DNA of 5,938 nt from Dehalococcoidia bacterium (GCA_030626915.1 DAOUTC010000076.1:1-5938); one strand, 5' to 3'. Shown: positions 1 through 5,906, counted from the stretch's first letter. The notes: a model not told the origin generated them from the letters alone. A program made the numbers and translations.

Positions 1-1305
1 AATACGCTGCTCTTCATTGAAAGCCTCGCTGGATGAATAGATATACATCCCACCTCTCCTTGGTTTGATGTCAATCAGCTTATTAATGTCCCAGAAGCTG
101 AGACAAAGGATATAACCTGCCTCCTCACGCCTGATATCCTCAGGGGAAACGGTTTTATTTTGTTTTCCGTAACGAGCCAGCAGGTCACTTTCCCAACTAA
201 CAGTCTTTTTAACCTCTTCATACACAAGCAGAGTATTGTCAGCGATGGGGTCAGGAATTTCAGGCATTACAAGATGGAGAGATTGCAACAGATAGGCATC
301 TTTGGGTACAATGGCGAGCTTCCGCCCGCATTGGCTGGCAATCTCCCTGAAGGTTAATAGCCTTTCCAGATTTCTGGGACCGAAATCAGCAACCACCAGC
401 TTACCAGCAGCCTCTTTAACCTTTTGAAAGGCATTTTGAAGGACTTCTTCTTCAGTTACCGCATCATGCTCTTCGTCAATATTAGTCCCTTCACACAAGA
501 GCACAGATGGGTTAAGTTTTGCTGCCTCGTTAGCGAATTCCCTGGTCTTATAACCCGTTTTGCCGTGTAACCTTAAGTCGCCGGTGTAAACTATCCATCC
601 TTTGCTTGTCTCAATAGCGAAAGCCATTGCCCCATAGATGGAATGGTCTACAGGAAAGCATCTCAGCCTGAGATTGCCAATCTGGTTGACAGCTTTTGGT
701 TGCTTACAATCCATTTTCCTGGCCCCGATTGACTTCCGCCAGAAAGTCTGCGCTTGTAGGGATAATAGCGTTGTATCAGGAAAACAGAATTGTCTTTGAA
801 CTGAAGCATATTTTCGCCAATCACGAGCGACAAGTAGGTGTTCTTGTTCCTCGCGGGGTATGGCATAGCACACTTCCTTCTCAAAATCTCCTCTGCTCGA
901 GTCCTGGATTGCTTTGGCAAGGAATGCTGTAGTGGGGCTACACACAACAGGGATATCGGGGTGTAGAAAGGATATGTGGCCGCTATGGTCCAGGTGAGCA
1001 TGAGAAAGGAGAACTGCGTCTAACCGAACCTGCCTGACCTCAGAGCGCAACCTTGACCAGACATCGTCCCAGGATGGCTCGAGCTCACTTCTATAAATAC
1101 CTCTCAACGGGGGAAGAAGTCCAATTTCAAATAAGTCTGTTAAGCCTCTGCCAGCACGAGGTTTGAGATATTCCTCAAAGTATTGAGACCACAGGGCATA
1201 ATTAATACCAAAATCAAAAGATATTGTGGTATCATCCGCCTGTACAAAAATTTTATTTCCGCCTATGGCTCCTGCTCCGCCATAAACGGTAATGTTAATG
1301 CTCAT
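1..1305 (-). CDS. MBL-fold metallo-hydrolase, RNase J-like (beta-CASP type), 3' end outside the window
   Basis: The frame is open for 435 codons from ATG at 1305 to the window edge without a stop, so this is an intact but cut-off gene. The N-terminus MSINITVYGGAGAIGGNKIF resembles the first strand and glycine turn of RNase J/beta-CASP nucleases. Residues 102-110 are HAHLDHSGH, the HxHxDH metal motif (H102, H104, D106, H107). Further metal ligands are probably H221 (VDHSIYGA) and D243 (TGDLRLHG). CEGTN at 271-275 resembles beta-CASP motif A; the remaining beta-CASP motifs would lie off-window. These features suggest a metal-dependent cytoplasmic RNA nuclease, but the exact substrate is inferred. 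The first metal motif lies later than in canonical RNase J (about residue 74 as I recall), because of extra sequence around residues 36-92. A weak AGGT (1311-1314) sits 5 bases before the start. It is divergent from dcd. Family confidence is high, RNase function moderate. Confidence 0.88.
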   Translation of the reverse strand, partial: MSINITVYGGAGAIGGNKIFVQADDTTISFDFGINYALWSQYFEEYLKPRAGRGLTDLFEIGLLPPLRGIYRSELEPSWDDVWSRLRSEVRQVRLDAVLLSHAHLDHSGHISFLHPDIPVVCSPTTAFLAKAIQDSSRGDFEKEVCYAIPREEQEHLLVARDWRKYASVQRQFCFPDTTLLSLQAQTFWRKSIGARKMDCKQPKAVNQIGNLRLRCFPVDHSIYGAMAFAIETSKGWIVYTGDLRLHGKTGYKTREFANEAAKLNPSVLLCEGTNIDEEHDAVTEEEVLQNAFQKVKEAAGKLVVADFGPRNLERLLTFREIASQCGRKLAIVPKDAYLLQSLHLVMPEIPDPIADNTLLVYEEVKKTVSWESDLLARYGKQNKTVSPEDIRREEAGYILCLSFWDINKLIDIKPRRGGMYIYSSSEAFNEEQRI

Positions 1306-1532
1306 CGTATACCTGATTTTAGCATTTTTTAAACCTTTATGGTTGGAATAAGTGATGCAATTCTTTGTGTCATTGCAAGTCGAAGCCTGGCAATCCCAGC
1401 AAGAGATTGCTTCATCGCTCACGCCCCTTGTAACAACTGATAAGGAGGCAATGAACGGGAAGGGGGCGGTGAGCATATGAGCGAACACAATTTTTGCACT
1501 ATTATTGCAGCCAATGTTACAATGCCGGCAAC
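1306..1532. other. Divergent intergenic region between the MBL gene and dcd
   Basis: This 227-base gap must hold the start signals for both the leftward MBL gene and the rightward dcd-rib operon. I see a decayed inverted repeat (1368-1436), a purine-rich AAGGAGG at 1442-1448 and two short overlapping reading frames (1451-1480 and 1477-1557). I see no conserved RFN/FMN riboswitch core, no near-consensus -35/-10 pair on either strand and no clear terminator hairpin. The promoter of the operon therefore cannot be placed from sequence. Confidence 0.6.
1368..1436. repeat. Decayed interspersed inverted repeat (TGTCATTGCGAG family)
   Basis: The left arm begins TGTCATTGCAAGTCGAAGC and continues with GGCAATCC. 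The right arm reads AGATTGCTTCATCGCTCACG and ends CCTTGTAAC. The arms are imperfect inverted copies: CATTGCAAG pairs with CCTTGTAAC, and GCAATC with GATTGC. From memory, this matches a widespread non-coding repeat whose consensus looks like TGTCATTGCGAG, then GCGAAGCAATC, and its reverse complement. It is common between genes in Dehalococcoidia and some Desulfobacterota. The mismatches (GCAAG for GCGAG, TGTAAC for TGCAATG) suggest an old, degraded copy. Its function is unknown; it could fold as a hairpin in either transcript. Confidence 0.6.
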
Positions 1533-2108
1533 ATGGTGCTTAGCGATCATACAATAAAAGAAGAGATTGCTAAGGGAAGGATAGTTATTGAGCCTCTAAA
1601 TTCCGGCTGTATCCAGCCAGCCAGCGTTGATATTCACTTAGATAATAAGCTTCTGGTATTTAAAAACTGGCGTAAACCTTTTTATATTGATGTCAAGCAA
1701 AATATAGATGACTTATCTGAGCCAGTGGAAATTGAGGAGGATAAGCCATTTCTACTAAATGCCGGGGAATTTATTTTAGCCAGCACATTGGAATCCATTA
1801 CCTTGCCTGACGATATTGTAGGTCGGCTTGAGGGTAAGAGTTCCCTGGGTAGAATTGGGCTCTTGATTCACTCCACTGCTGGCTATGTTGACCCTGGTTG
1901 GCATGGACATCTTACCCTTGAGTTGTCCAATGTAGCCAAGCTGCCAGTAACCCTGTATTATAAAATGGCTATTGGTCAAATCTCCTTCATCCGTTTGACT
2001 TCACCTGCGGAAAGGGTATATGGTTCATCTGGTTTAGGAAGTAAATATCAGGGGCAAACTGAGCCCACTGCCACTAGATATTATGAGAGCTTTAACAAGG
2101 AGCGCTAG
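1533..2108 (+). CDS. dcd: dCTP deaminase, resembling the bifunctional (dUMP-forming) type
   Basis: It deaminates dCTP in the cytoplasm, feeding dUMP and so thymidylate synthesis. The 191-residue product has the usual family length. Signatures are MVLSDHTI at the N-terminus, RLEGKSSLGR (98-107), HSTAGYVDPGW (113-123), HLTLELSN (126-133) with the expected catalytic glutamate E130, and GSKYQGQ (169-175) in the nucleotide-covering tail. The match from RLEGKSSLGR to the C-terminus is strikingly like the Mycobacterium tuberculosis enzyme as I remember it. That enzyme both deaminates and hydrolyses the triphosphate, so dUMP formation is plausible but not proven. ATG 1533 was chosen because families start at M-(V/L)-LSD; a TTG at 1494 would add 13 unrelated residues. 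No good Shine-Dalgarno precedes ATG 1533. It is the first gene of the rib cluster, 7 bases ahead of ribD. Confidence 0.95.
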   Translation: MVLSDHTIKEEIAKGRIVIEPLNSGCIQPASVDIHLDNKLLVFKNWRKPFYIDVKQNIDDLSEPVEIEEDKPFLLNAGEFILASTLESITLPDDIVGRLEGKSSLGRIGLLIHSTAGYVDPGWHGHLTLELSNVAKLPVTLYYKMAIGQISFIRLTSPAERVYGSSGLGSKYQGQTEPTATRYYESFNKER

Positions 2109-2115
2109 ATAGCTA

Positions 2116-3237
2116 ATGTCACCCACAGAATATATGAGGCGCGCTCTATCTTTAGCTAGATTAGCTATGGGGCATACCAATCCTAACCCAGCGGTGGGGG
2201 CTGTGGTGGTCAAAGATGGACTGGTTGTGGGCAGAGGATACACACAGCCTGCTGGCTCAGACCATGCCGAAGTGATAGCACTTCGGCAAGCCGGTGAAAA
2301 GGCAAAAGGTGCCACTATGTATGTTACCCTAGAACCTTGCTGTCACTTCGGGCGCACTCCACCTTGCACCCAAGCTATAATCACCGCTGGTATTTCAGAA
2401 GTTTATATAGCGTTGCTGGACCCCAATCCATCAGTTTCAGGCCGTGGGATAAGAGAGCTAAATGCGGCTGGCATCAAAACTTATACCGGCGTGTACCCAG
2501 AGGAGGCTTACGAAATAAATGAGGCCTATATTAAATTTATCACCACAGGCTTGCCTTTTGTTATTGCTAAATTTGCCATGAGCCTTGATGGCAAGATTGC
2601 TACTAGAACTGGCCATTCCAAATGGATAAGTAATGAGGAAGCGAGAAATTATGTGCATGCCTTGCGTCATATTGCCGACGTCATAATGGTAGGGGTGAAT
2701 ACTGTCATCACTGATAACCCTCGACTTACCGCCAGAGGTTGTTGTGGCAAAGGTGGTGAACCAAAGACACAACCGCTACGTCTCATTGTTGATAGCAATG
2801 GGAGAACACCACTGGGGGCCCAGCTTTTTAAGCAACCAGGAAAAACTTTGCTTGCAGTAGTTGAACCTCTTAATTCGGAAAAGAAAGAAAAACTTACCCG
2901 AATTGGAGTTGAGGTGCTGGAATTACCGGGGATAGAGGGGCTGGTAAACTTAGAGGAATTATTTAAGGTGATAGGGAAGCGAGGCATGGTCACTGTTTTA
3001 GTAGAAGGAGGAGGCAAGCTCCTGGGCTCTCTCTTTGACCATAGGCTGGTGGATAAAGTGCTGGCTTTCATTTCGCCGATTATCATTGGTGGTAGTCAAG
3101 CTAAGACTGCAGTAGGCGGAAATGGAGTTGATAGCGTGGTTGAAGCTTTATGCCTTGAGCGGGTTAACATTGGGAACTTCGGCGATAATATACTGGTCAG
3201 TGGATATATGAAGAGAGAAGCACAGCAAAAATCATAG
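2116..3237 (+). CDS. ribD: Bifunctional diaminohydroxyphosphoribosylaminopyrimidine deaminase / 5-amino-6-(5-phosphoribosylamino)uracil reductase
   Basis: RibD carries out the second and third steps of the pyrimidine branch of riboflavin synthesis: deamination of the GTP cyclohydrolase II product, then NADPH-dependent reduction of the ribosyl chain. The 373 residues have the normal two-domain length. The N-terminal zinc deaminase (about 1-145) shows NPNPAVGAVVV (22-32), HAEVIAL (50-56) with H50 and E52, and TLEPCCHFGRTPPC (71-84) with zinc ligands C75 and C84. The C-terminal reductase (about 147-370) shows AKFAMSLDGKIA (151-162), VGVNTVITDNPRLT (192-205) and LVEGGGKLLGSL (295-306). All expected active-site residues are present. 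AAGGAG at 2097-2102, inside the end of dcd, is a plausible ribosome-binding site although its 13-base spacing is long. The next gene, ribE, starts 18 bases downstream. Confidence 0.97.
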   Translation: MSPTEYMRRALSLARLAMGHTNPNPAVGAVVVKDGLVVGRGYTQPAGSDHAEVIALRQAGEKAKGATMYVTLEPCCHFGRTPPCTQAIITAGISEVYIALLDPNPSVSGRGIRELNAAGIKTYTGVYPEEAYEINEAYIKFITTGLPFVIAKFAMSLDGKIATRTGHSKWISNEEARNYVHALRHIADVIMVGVNTVITDNPRLTARGCCGKGGEPKTQPLRLIVDSNGRTPLGAQLFKQPGKTLLAVVEPLNSEKKEKLTRIGVEVLELPGIEGLVNLEELFKVIGKRGMVTVLVEGGGKLLGSLFDHRLVDKVLAFISPIIIGGSQAKTAVGGNGVDSVVEALCLERVNIGNFGDNILVSGYMKREAQQKS

Positions 3238-3255
3238 ATTTTGTACAGTGGTAGC

Positions 3256-3888
3256 ATGTTTACCGGGATAGTTGAGGAAGTTGGCATAGTCAGGGAAACA
3301 AACTCACATCGTTTACTCATTGAAGCCAAAAAGGTGCTTGAAGGGATGAGAATAAGCGATAGCATAGCTGTTAATGGAGCTTGCCTAACAGTCACCTCAC
3401 TAAGCAGTAACACCTTTAGCGCTGATGTTATGCCAGAGACATTGCACCGTACCAATCTTGGTGAACTCCACTACGGCACTCAGGTAAATTTGGAAAGAGC
3501 GCTTGTAATGGGTGGAAGGCTTGGAGGTCATTTGGTATTGGGCCATGTTGATGACGTAGGAGAAATAATCTCGGTAACTCCTGAAGAAGCAGCACATATT
3601 ATGAGGATTGCAGTCCCCACCAAGCTGATGCCCTATATAGCTAATAAGGGGTTCATAGCTGTTGATGGTGCTAGCCTTACCATTGCAAAGCTTGATGATT
3701 TTTCCTTTACTGTATCTTTAATAGCCTACACCCTGGAACATAGCACCTTAGGTAGCAAAAGACCTGGTGATAGGGTCAATTTAGAGGTAGATGTTATAGC
3801 CAGGTATGTGGAGCGGCTTAAGGAAGGAAGCAGCCAGGGCTTAACCTTCGACTTCCTTGAAGAATATGGAATTCGTGAGAAATGTTAG
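3256..3888 (+). CDS. ribE: Riboflavin synthase alpha chain
   Basis: It catalyses the last step of the pathway, dismutation of two 6,7-dimethyl-8-ribityllumazine molecules to riboflavin and the pyrimidine substrate of RibH. The 210 residues contain the two tandem lumazine-binding barrels. The first (about 1-90) begins with the canonical MFTGIVEE and contains IAVNGACLTVT (37-47). The second (about 91-187) contains GGHLVLGHVDDVG (90-102) and IAVDGASLTIAKL (134-146). The C-terminal helix that normally drives trimer formation is represented by roughly 188-210. ATG 3256 was preferred over an upstream in-frame TTG at 3241 because homologues start exactly at MFTGIV. Only a weak GTGG-like stretch precedes it, so translation may rely on coupling to ribD. 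The stop overlaps the ribBA start by 7 bases. Confidence 0.97.
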   Translation: MFTGIVEEVGIVRETNSHRLLIEAKKVLEGMRISDSIAVNGACLTVTSLSSNTFSADVMPETLHRTNLGELHYGTQVNLERALVMGGRLGGHLVLGHVDDVGEIISVTPEEAAHIMRIAVPTKLMPYIANKGFIAVDGASLTIAKLDDFSFTVSLIAYTLEHSTLGSKRPGDRVNLEVDVIARYVERLKEGSSQGLTFDFLEEYGIREKC

Positions 3889-5096
3889 CCAGCATACCAG
3901 AGGCAATTGAAGATATAAGAGCAGGCAAGTTTGTCATCATCGTTGATGATGAAAGCCGTGAAAACGAAGGTGACCTGGCAATGGCGGCAGAGAAGGTCAC
4001 TCCTGAGGCTATAAATTTTATGGCCAAGTACGCTAGGGGATTAATTTGCTTTCCTATCATCAAGCAGAGACTTGATGAATTGGGGATACCGCTAATGGTT
4101 CAAGATAATACCTCAAGACATTCTACCGCCTTTACAGTATCTATTGAGGCGAAGAACAAAGTAACTACCGGAATTTCTGCTTTTGATCGAGCGCAAACTA
4201 TAAAAACAGTGCTCGACCCAGATAGTAGCCCAGATGATTTAGCCCGCCCAGGGCATGTATTTCCTATCCGAGCCAAGGAAGGAGGAGTATTGGTACGAGC
4301 GGGACACACCGAAGCTATTGTTGATTTAGCTAAGCTAGCTGGACTTTACCCCGCTGGTGTCATATGTGAGATTATGAATGAGGATGGTACTATGGCGAGG
4401 TTGCCTGAGCTTGAGATTATGGCCTCTAAGTATGAGTTAAAGATTGTAACCATTGCAGATTTGATTGCTTACCGCCTTCGTCATGAAAAGTTAGTACAAA
4501 AAGTAGCTGAGGCTAAGTTACCTACCAAGTTTGGCGAATTTATAGCTATGGTTTACAAGAGCAATGTTGATGCCGCTGAGCATGTTGCCTTAGTTAAAGG
4601 CGACATATCAGGAGATGAATCAGTATTAGTACGTGTCCATAGTGAATGCCTTACTGGAGATGTCTTTGGCAGTTTGAGATGTGATTGTGGTGGTCAAATC
4701 AAGTTGGCGATGCAAAGCATAGCTGAAGAAGGCAAAGGAGTTTTTCTCTATATGCGACAAGAGGGAAGGGGAATCGGACTGCATAATAAACTGCGCGCTT
4801 ATGCTCTCCAAGACCAAGGAATGGACACCGTGGAAGCTAACGTAGCTTTAGGCTTTGACCCTGATTTGAGAGACTACGGTGTCGGGGCTCAAATTCTGGC
4901 TGATTTAGGTTTACATAATATTCGGCTACTTACCAATAACCCCAAAAAGGTGGTTGGTCTGGAGAGCTATGGACTTAAGATAGTGAAGATTGTACCACTA
5001 ATAGCTCCATCCAATCCTTATAACATTCATTATCTAGAAACCAAGCAAAAAAAACTAGGACACCTTCTAGGTGTAGAGGAGGTAATCGATGACTAA
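3882..5096 (+). CDS. ribBA: Bifunctional 3,4-dihydroxy-2-butanone 4-phosphate synthase / GTP cyclohydrolase II
   Basis: This fusion starts both branches of riboflavin synthesis. Residues 1 to about 203 form the RibB domain, which converts ribulose 5-phosphate to DHBP plus formate. It shows the acidic metal loop DDESRENEGDL (22-32), NTSRHSTAFTVS (76-87), RPGHVFPIRA (122-131), RAGHTEAIVDLA (139-150) and ICEIMNEDGTMAR (161-173). Residues about 208-404 form the RibA domain, which opens GTP. It has RVHSECLTGDVFGSLRCDCG (251-270) with zinc ligands C256, C267 and C269, MRQEGRGIGL (291-300), LRDYGVGAQIL (329-339) and LLTNNPKKV (349-357). Both active sites look complete, so unlike some RibBA proteins neither half appears dead. 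RibB homologues usually have HGTAFT where this has HSTAFT, a mild change. The 404-residue length is typical. ATG 3882 overlaps ribE, and the 3' end overlaps ribH by 8 bases. Confidence 0.97.
   Translation: MLASIPEAIEDIRAGKFVIIVDDESRENEGDLAMAAEKVTPEAINFMAKYARGLICFPIIKQRLDELGIPLMVQDNTSRHSTAFTVSIEAKNKVTTGISAFDRAQTIKTVLDPDSSPDDLARPGHVFPIRAKEGGVLVRAGHTEAIVDLAKLAGLYPAGVICEIMNEDGTMARLPELEIMASKYELKIVTIADLIAYRLRHEKLVQKVAEAKLPTKFGEFIAMVYKSNVDAAEHVALVKGDISGDESVLVRVHSECLTGDVFGSLRCDCGGQIKLAMQSIAEEGKGVFLYMRQEGRGIGLHNKLRAYALQDQGMDTVEANVALGFDPDLRDYGVGAQILADLGLHNIRLLTNNPKKVVGLESYGLKIVKIVPLIAPSNPYNIHYLETKQKKLGHLLGVEEVIDD
5077..5082 (+). promoter_or_regulatory. Strong ribosome-binding site for ribH
   Basis: AGGAGG lies within the extended match AGAGGAGGT (5075-5083), 6 bases before ATG 5089 and inside the ribBA coding region. 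It is the best Shine-Dalgarno in the operon. This fits the high dosage of lumazine synthase needed for its multi-subunit capsid, though that link is inference. Confidence 0.85.
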
Positions 5097-5556
5097 ACGT
5101 TACGAAGGAATATTAATAGGAAAAGGTCTTAAATTTGCTGTGGTTGTTTCCCGATTTAACGAGTTGATAACCAGCAGGTTGCTTGAAGGAGCGAGAGACG
5201 CTTTGTTACGCCATGGCGTTGATGAGAAGGATATCGATATTGCTTGGACCCCGGGCTGTTTTGAAATTCCGCTGATAGCTAAGAAACTAGCCCAAGGCGG
5301 TGAATATAACGCTGTAATATGCCTTGGCGCTGTAATCCGCGGCGGGACTCCGCACTTTGACTATGTAGCTTCCGAGGTAAACAGAGGAATAGCTAGAATA
5401 AGCCTGGATACAGGGTTACCAATAATACAAGGCGTAATTACTGCTGACACCCTGGAGCAAGCTATCCAAAGGGCAGGAACTAAAGAAGGCAACAGGGGCT
5501 TTGCTGCCGCAGTAAGCGCTATTGAAATGGCAAATTTAGTTAAGGCTATTCAGTAA
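5089..5556 (+). CDS. ribH: 6,7-dimethyl-8-ribityllumazine synthase (beta chain)
   Basis: RibH condenses 5-amino-6-ribitylaminouracil with DHBP to give lumazine, the penultimate step. The 155 residues match the family length. Seen motifs are VVVSRFNELIT (18-28), where F23 should stack on the pyrimidine, TPGCFEIPL (54-62), GAVIRGGTPHFDYVASE (80-96) with the likely catalytic H89, GVITADTLEQAIQRAG (115-130) with R128 at the expected phosphate-binding position, and GNRGFAAAVSAIEMANL (134-150). RGGTPHF and PGCFEIP are variants of the more common RGETxHF and PGxFEIP and should not affect the chemistry. Homologues assemble as pentamers or 60-subunit capsids that may enclose riboflavin synthase; the sequence cannot show which applies here. 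It is the last gene of the operon. Its final 11 bases overlap the end of the convergent gene at 5546-5800. Confidence 0.97.
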   Translation: MTKRYEGILIGKGLKFAVVVSRFNELITSRLLEGARDALLRHGVDEKDIDIAWTPGCFEIPLIAKKLAQGGEYNAVICLGAVIRGGTPHFDYVASEVNRGIARISLDTGLPIIQGVITADTLEQAIQRAGTKEGNRGFAAAVSAIEMANLVKAIQ

Positions 5557-5800
5557 CCTTATATACTGTGTCACCACGCCTTACCCTTTCAGGGACTTTT
5601 ATGCCGACAAGGTCACTAGCTTTGCCCTCAGTGATGTCAACACGGTCAATCTGCATGGATTCCACGATAAGTTCCATATCCGTAGTAGCGCCCTTGATGT
5701 GGATTTTGTCACCTATTCTCAATGTGCCACTTAGCTCCACACCAGCCACCACTGGCCTGGCAAAAAAATCGGTTACCTTGCCGATTACTACTTCTGGCAT
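5546..5800 (-). CDS. Free-standing EF-Tu domain 2-like small protein (translation elongation factor-like)
   Basis: The 84-residue product (MPEVVIGKVTDFFARP to RRGDTVYKVTE) reads as a single beta-barrel of the translation-factor domain 2 type. It has IGKVTDFF at the first strand (6-13), VAGVELSGTLRIGDKIHIKG (18-37), VESMQID (46-52) and VGIKVPERVRRGDTVYK (65-81). There is no GTP-binding P-loop and no membrane or signal segment, so it is not a functional elongation factor. Similar stand-alone proteins are annotated as elongation factor-like in archaea and Dehalococcoidia, and the same barrel occurs at the C-terminus of some U32 peptidases; both are from memory. Its role is unknown. An AGGGGGTG ribosome-binding site lies 7 bases upstream of the ATG, supporting the start and real translation. 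It is convergent with ribH, overlapping it by 11 bases. Confidence 0.85.
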   Translation of the reverse strand: MPEVVIGKVTDFFARPVVAGVELSGTLRIGDKIHIKGATTDMELIVESMQIDRVDITEGKASDLVGIKVPERVRRGDTVYKVTE

Positions 5801-5807
5801 CTTTGAG

Positions 5808-5815
5808 CACCCCCT
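5808..5815 (-). promoter_or_regulatory. Ribosome-binding site of the elongation factor-like gene
   Basis: Read on the minus strand the bases are AGGGGGTG, a good purine-rich match to the 16S tail, 7 bases before the ATG at 5800. Confidence 0.75.
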
Positions 5816-5828
5816 TTCTTTGAATAAT

Positions 5829-5857
5829 AATGTATATTACCTATGATTATAAATCAA
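5829..5857 (-). promoter_or_regulatory. Probable leftward promoter for the elongation factor-like gene
   Basis: On the minus strand TTGATT (5857-5852) is followed by 17 bases and TACATT (5834-5829), each matching four of six consensus bases. Transcription would start near 5822, giving a short leader that contains the ribosome-binding site. A perfect TATAAT (5851-5846) is an alternative -10 but has no good -35. The exact hexamers are uncertain. Confidence 0.4.
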
Positions 5858-5874
5858 TACTTATAGCCAAGTAT
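5857..5874. repeat. Small perfect palindrome between divergent promoters
   Basis: ATACTT, a 6-base spacer (ATAGCC), then AAGTAT form an exact inverted repeat. It ends 3 bases before the rightward -35 box and touches the leftward -35, so it is placed like a regulator binding site. Twelve matched bases in AT-rich DNA can occur by chance. Confidence 0.4.
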
Positions 5875-5877
5875 ATC

Positions 5878-5906
5878 TTGACAGGTCACGTGTTTAAACC
5901 TATGAT
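5878..5906 (+). promoter_or_regulatory. Near-consensus sigma-70-type promoter for a gene beyond the right edge
   Basis: TTGACA (5878-5883, six of six), a 17-base spacer and TATGAT (5901-5906, five of six) make the best promoter in the window. The predicted start is near 5913, giving a leader of about 30 bases before the expected start codon just past 5938. The spacer contains the palindromes CACGTG (5887-5892) and GTTTAAAC (5892-5899). Confidence 0.75.

Noticed and set aside
160..357. 65-codon plus-strand frame
   Set aside because: It lies antisense within the long open MBL-fold frame, has no recognisable domain and is a shadow.
663..1001. 112-codon minus-strand frame within the MBL gene
   Set aside because: It is out of frame with the 435-codon MBL reading frame that contains the metal motifs. 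Its presence might suggest a broken gene, but the MBL frame is uninterrupted.
1368..1436. CRISPR, tRNA or intrinsic terminator at the inverted repeat
   Set aside because: There is only one imperfect inverted pair, no repeated spacers, no cloverleaf and no following T-run.
1494..1532. TTG start extending Dcd by 13 residues, including a CSQC pair
   Set aside because: Dcd homologues begin at the MxLSD position (ATG 1533). The extension has only a weak upstream signal, and a lone CxxC is not a zinc ribbon.
2667..3086. 139-codon minus-strand frame opposite ribD
   Set aside because: It is antisense to a well-conserved reductase domain, has no family resemblance, and is a coding shadow.
3241..3255. 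TTG start extending riboflavin synthase by 5 residues
   Set aside because: The family start MFTGIVEE corresponds to ATG 3256.
5568..5846. 92-codon plus-strand frame opposite the elongation factor-like gene
   Set aside because: The minus-strand product has a clear translation-factor barrel pattern and a good ribosome-binding site; the plus-strand translation resembles nothing.
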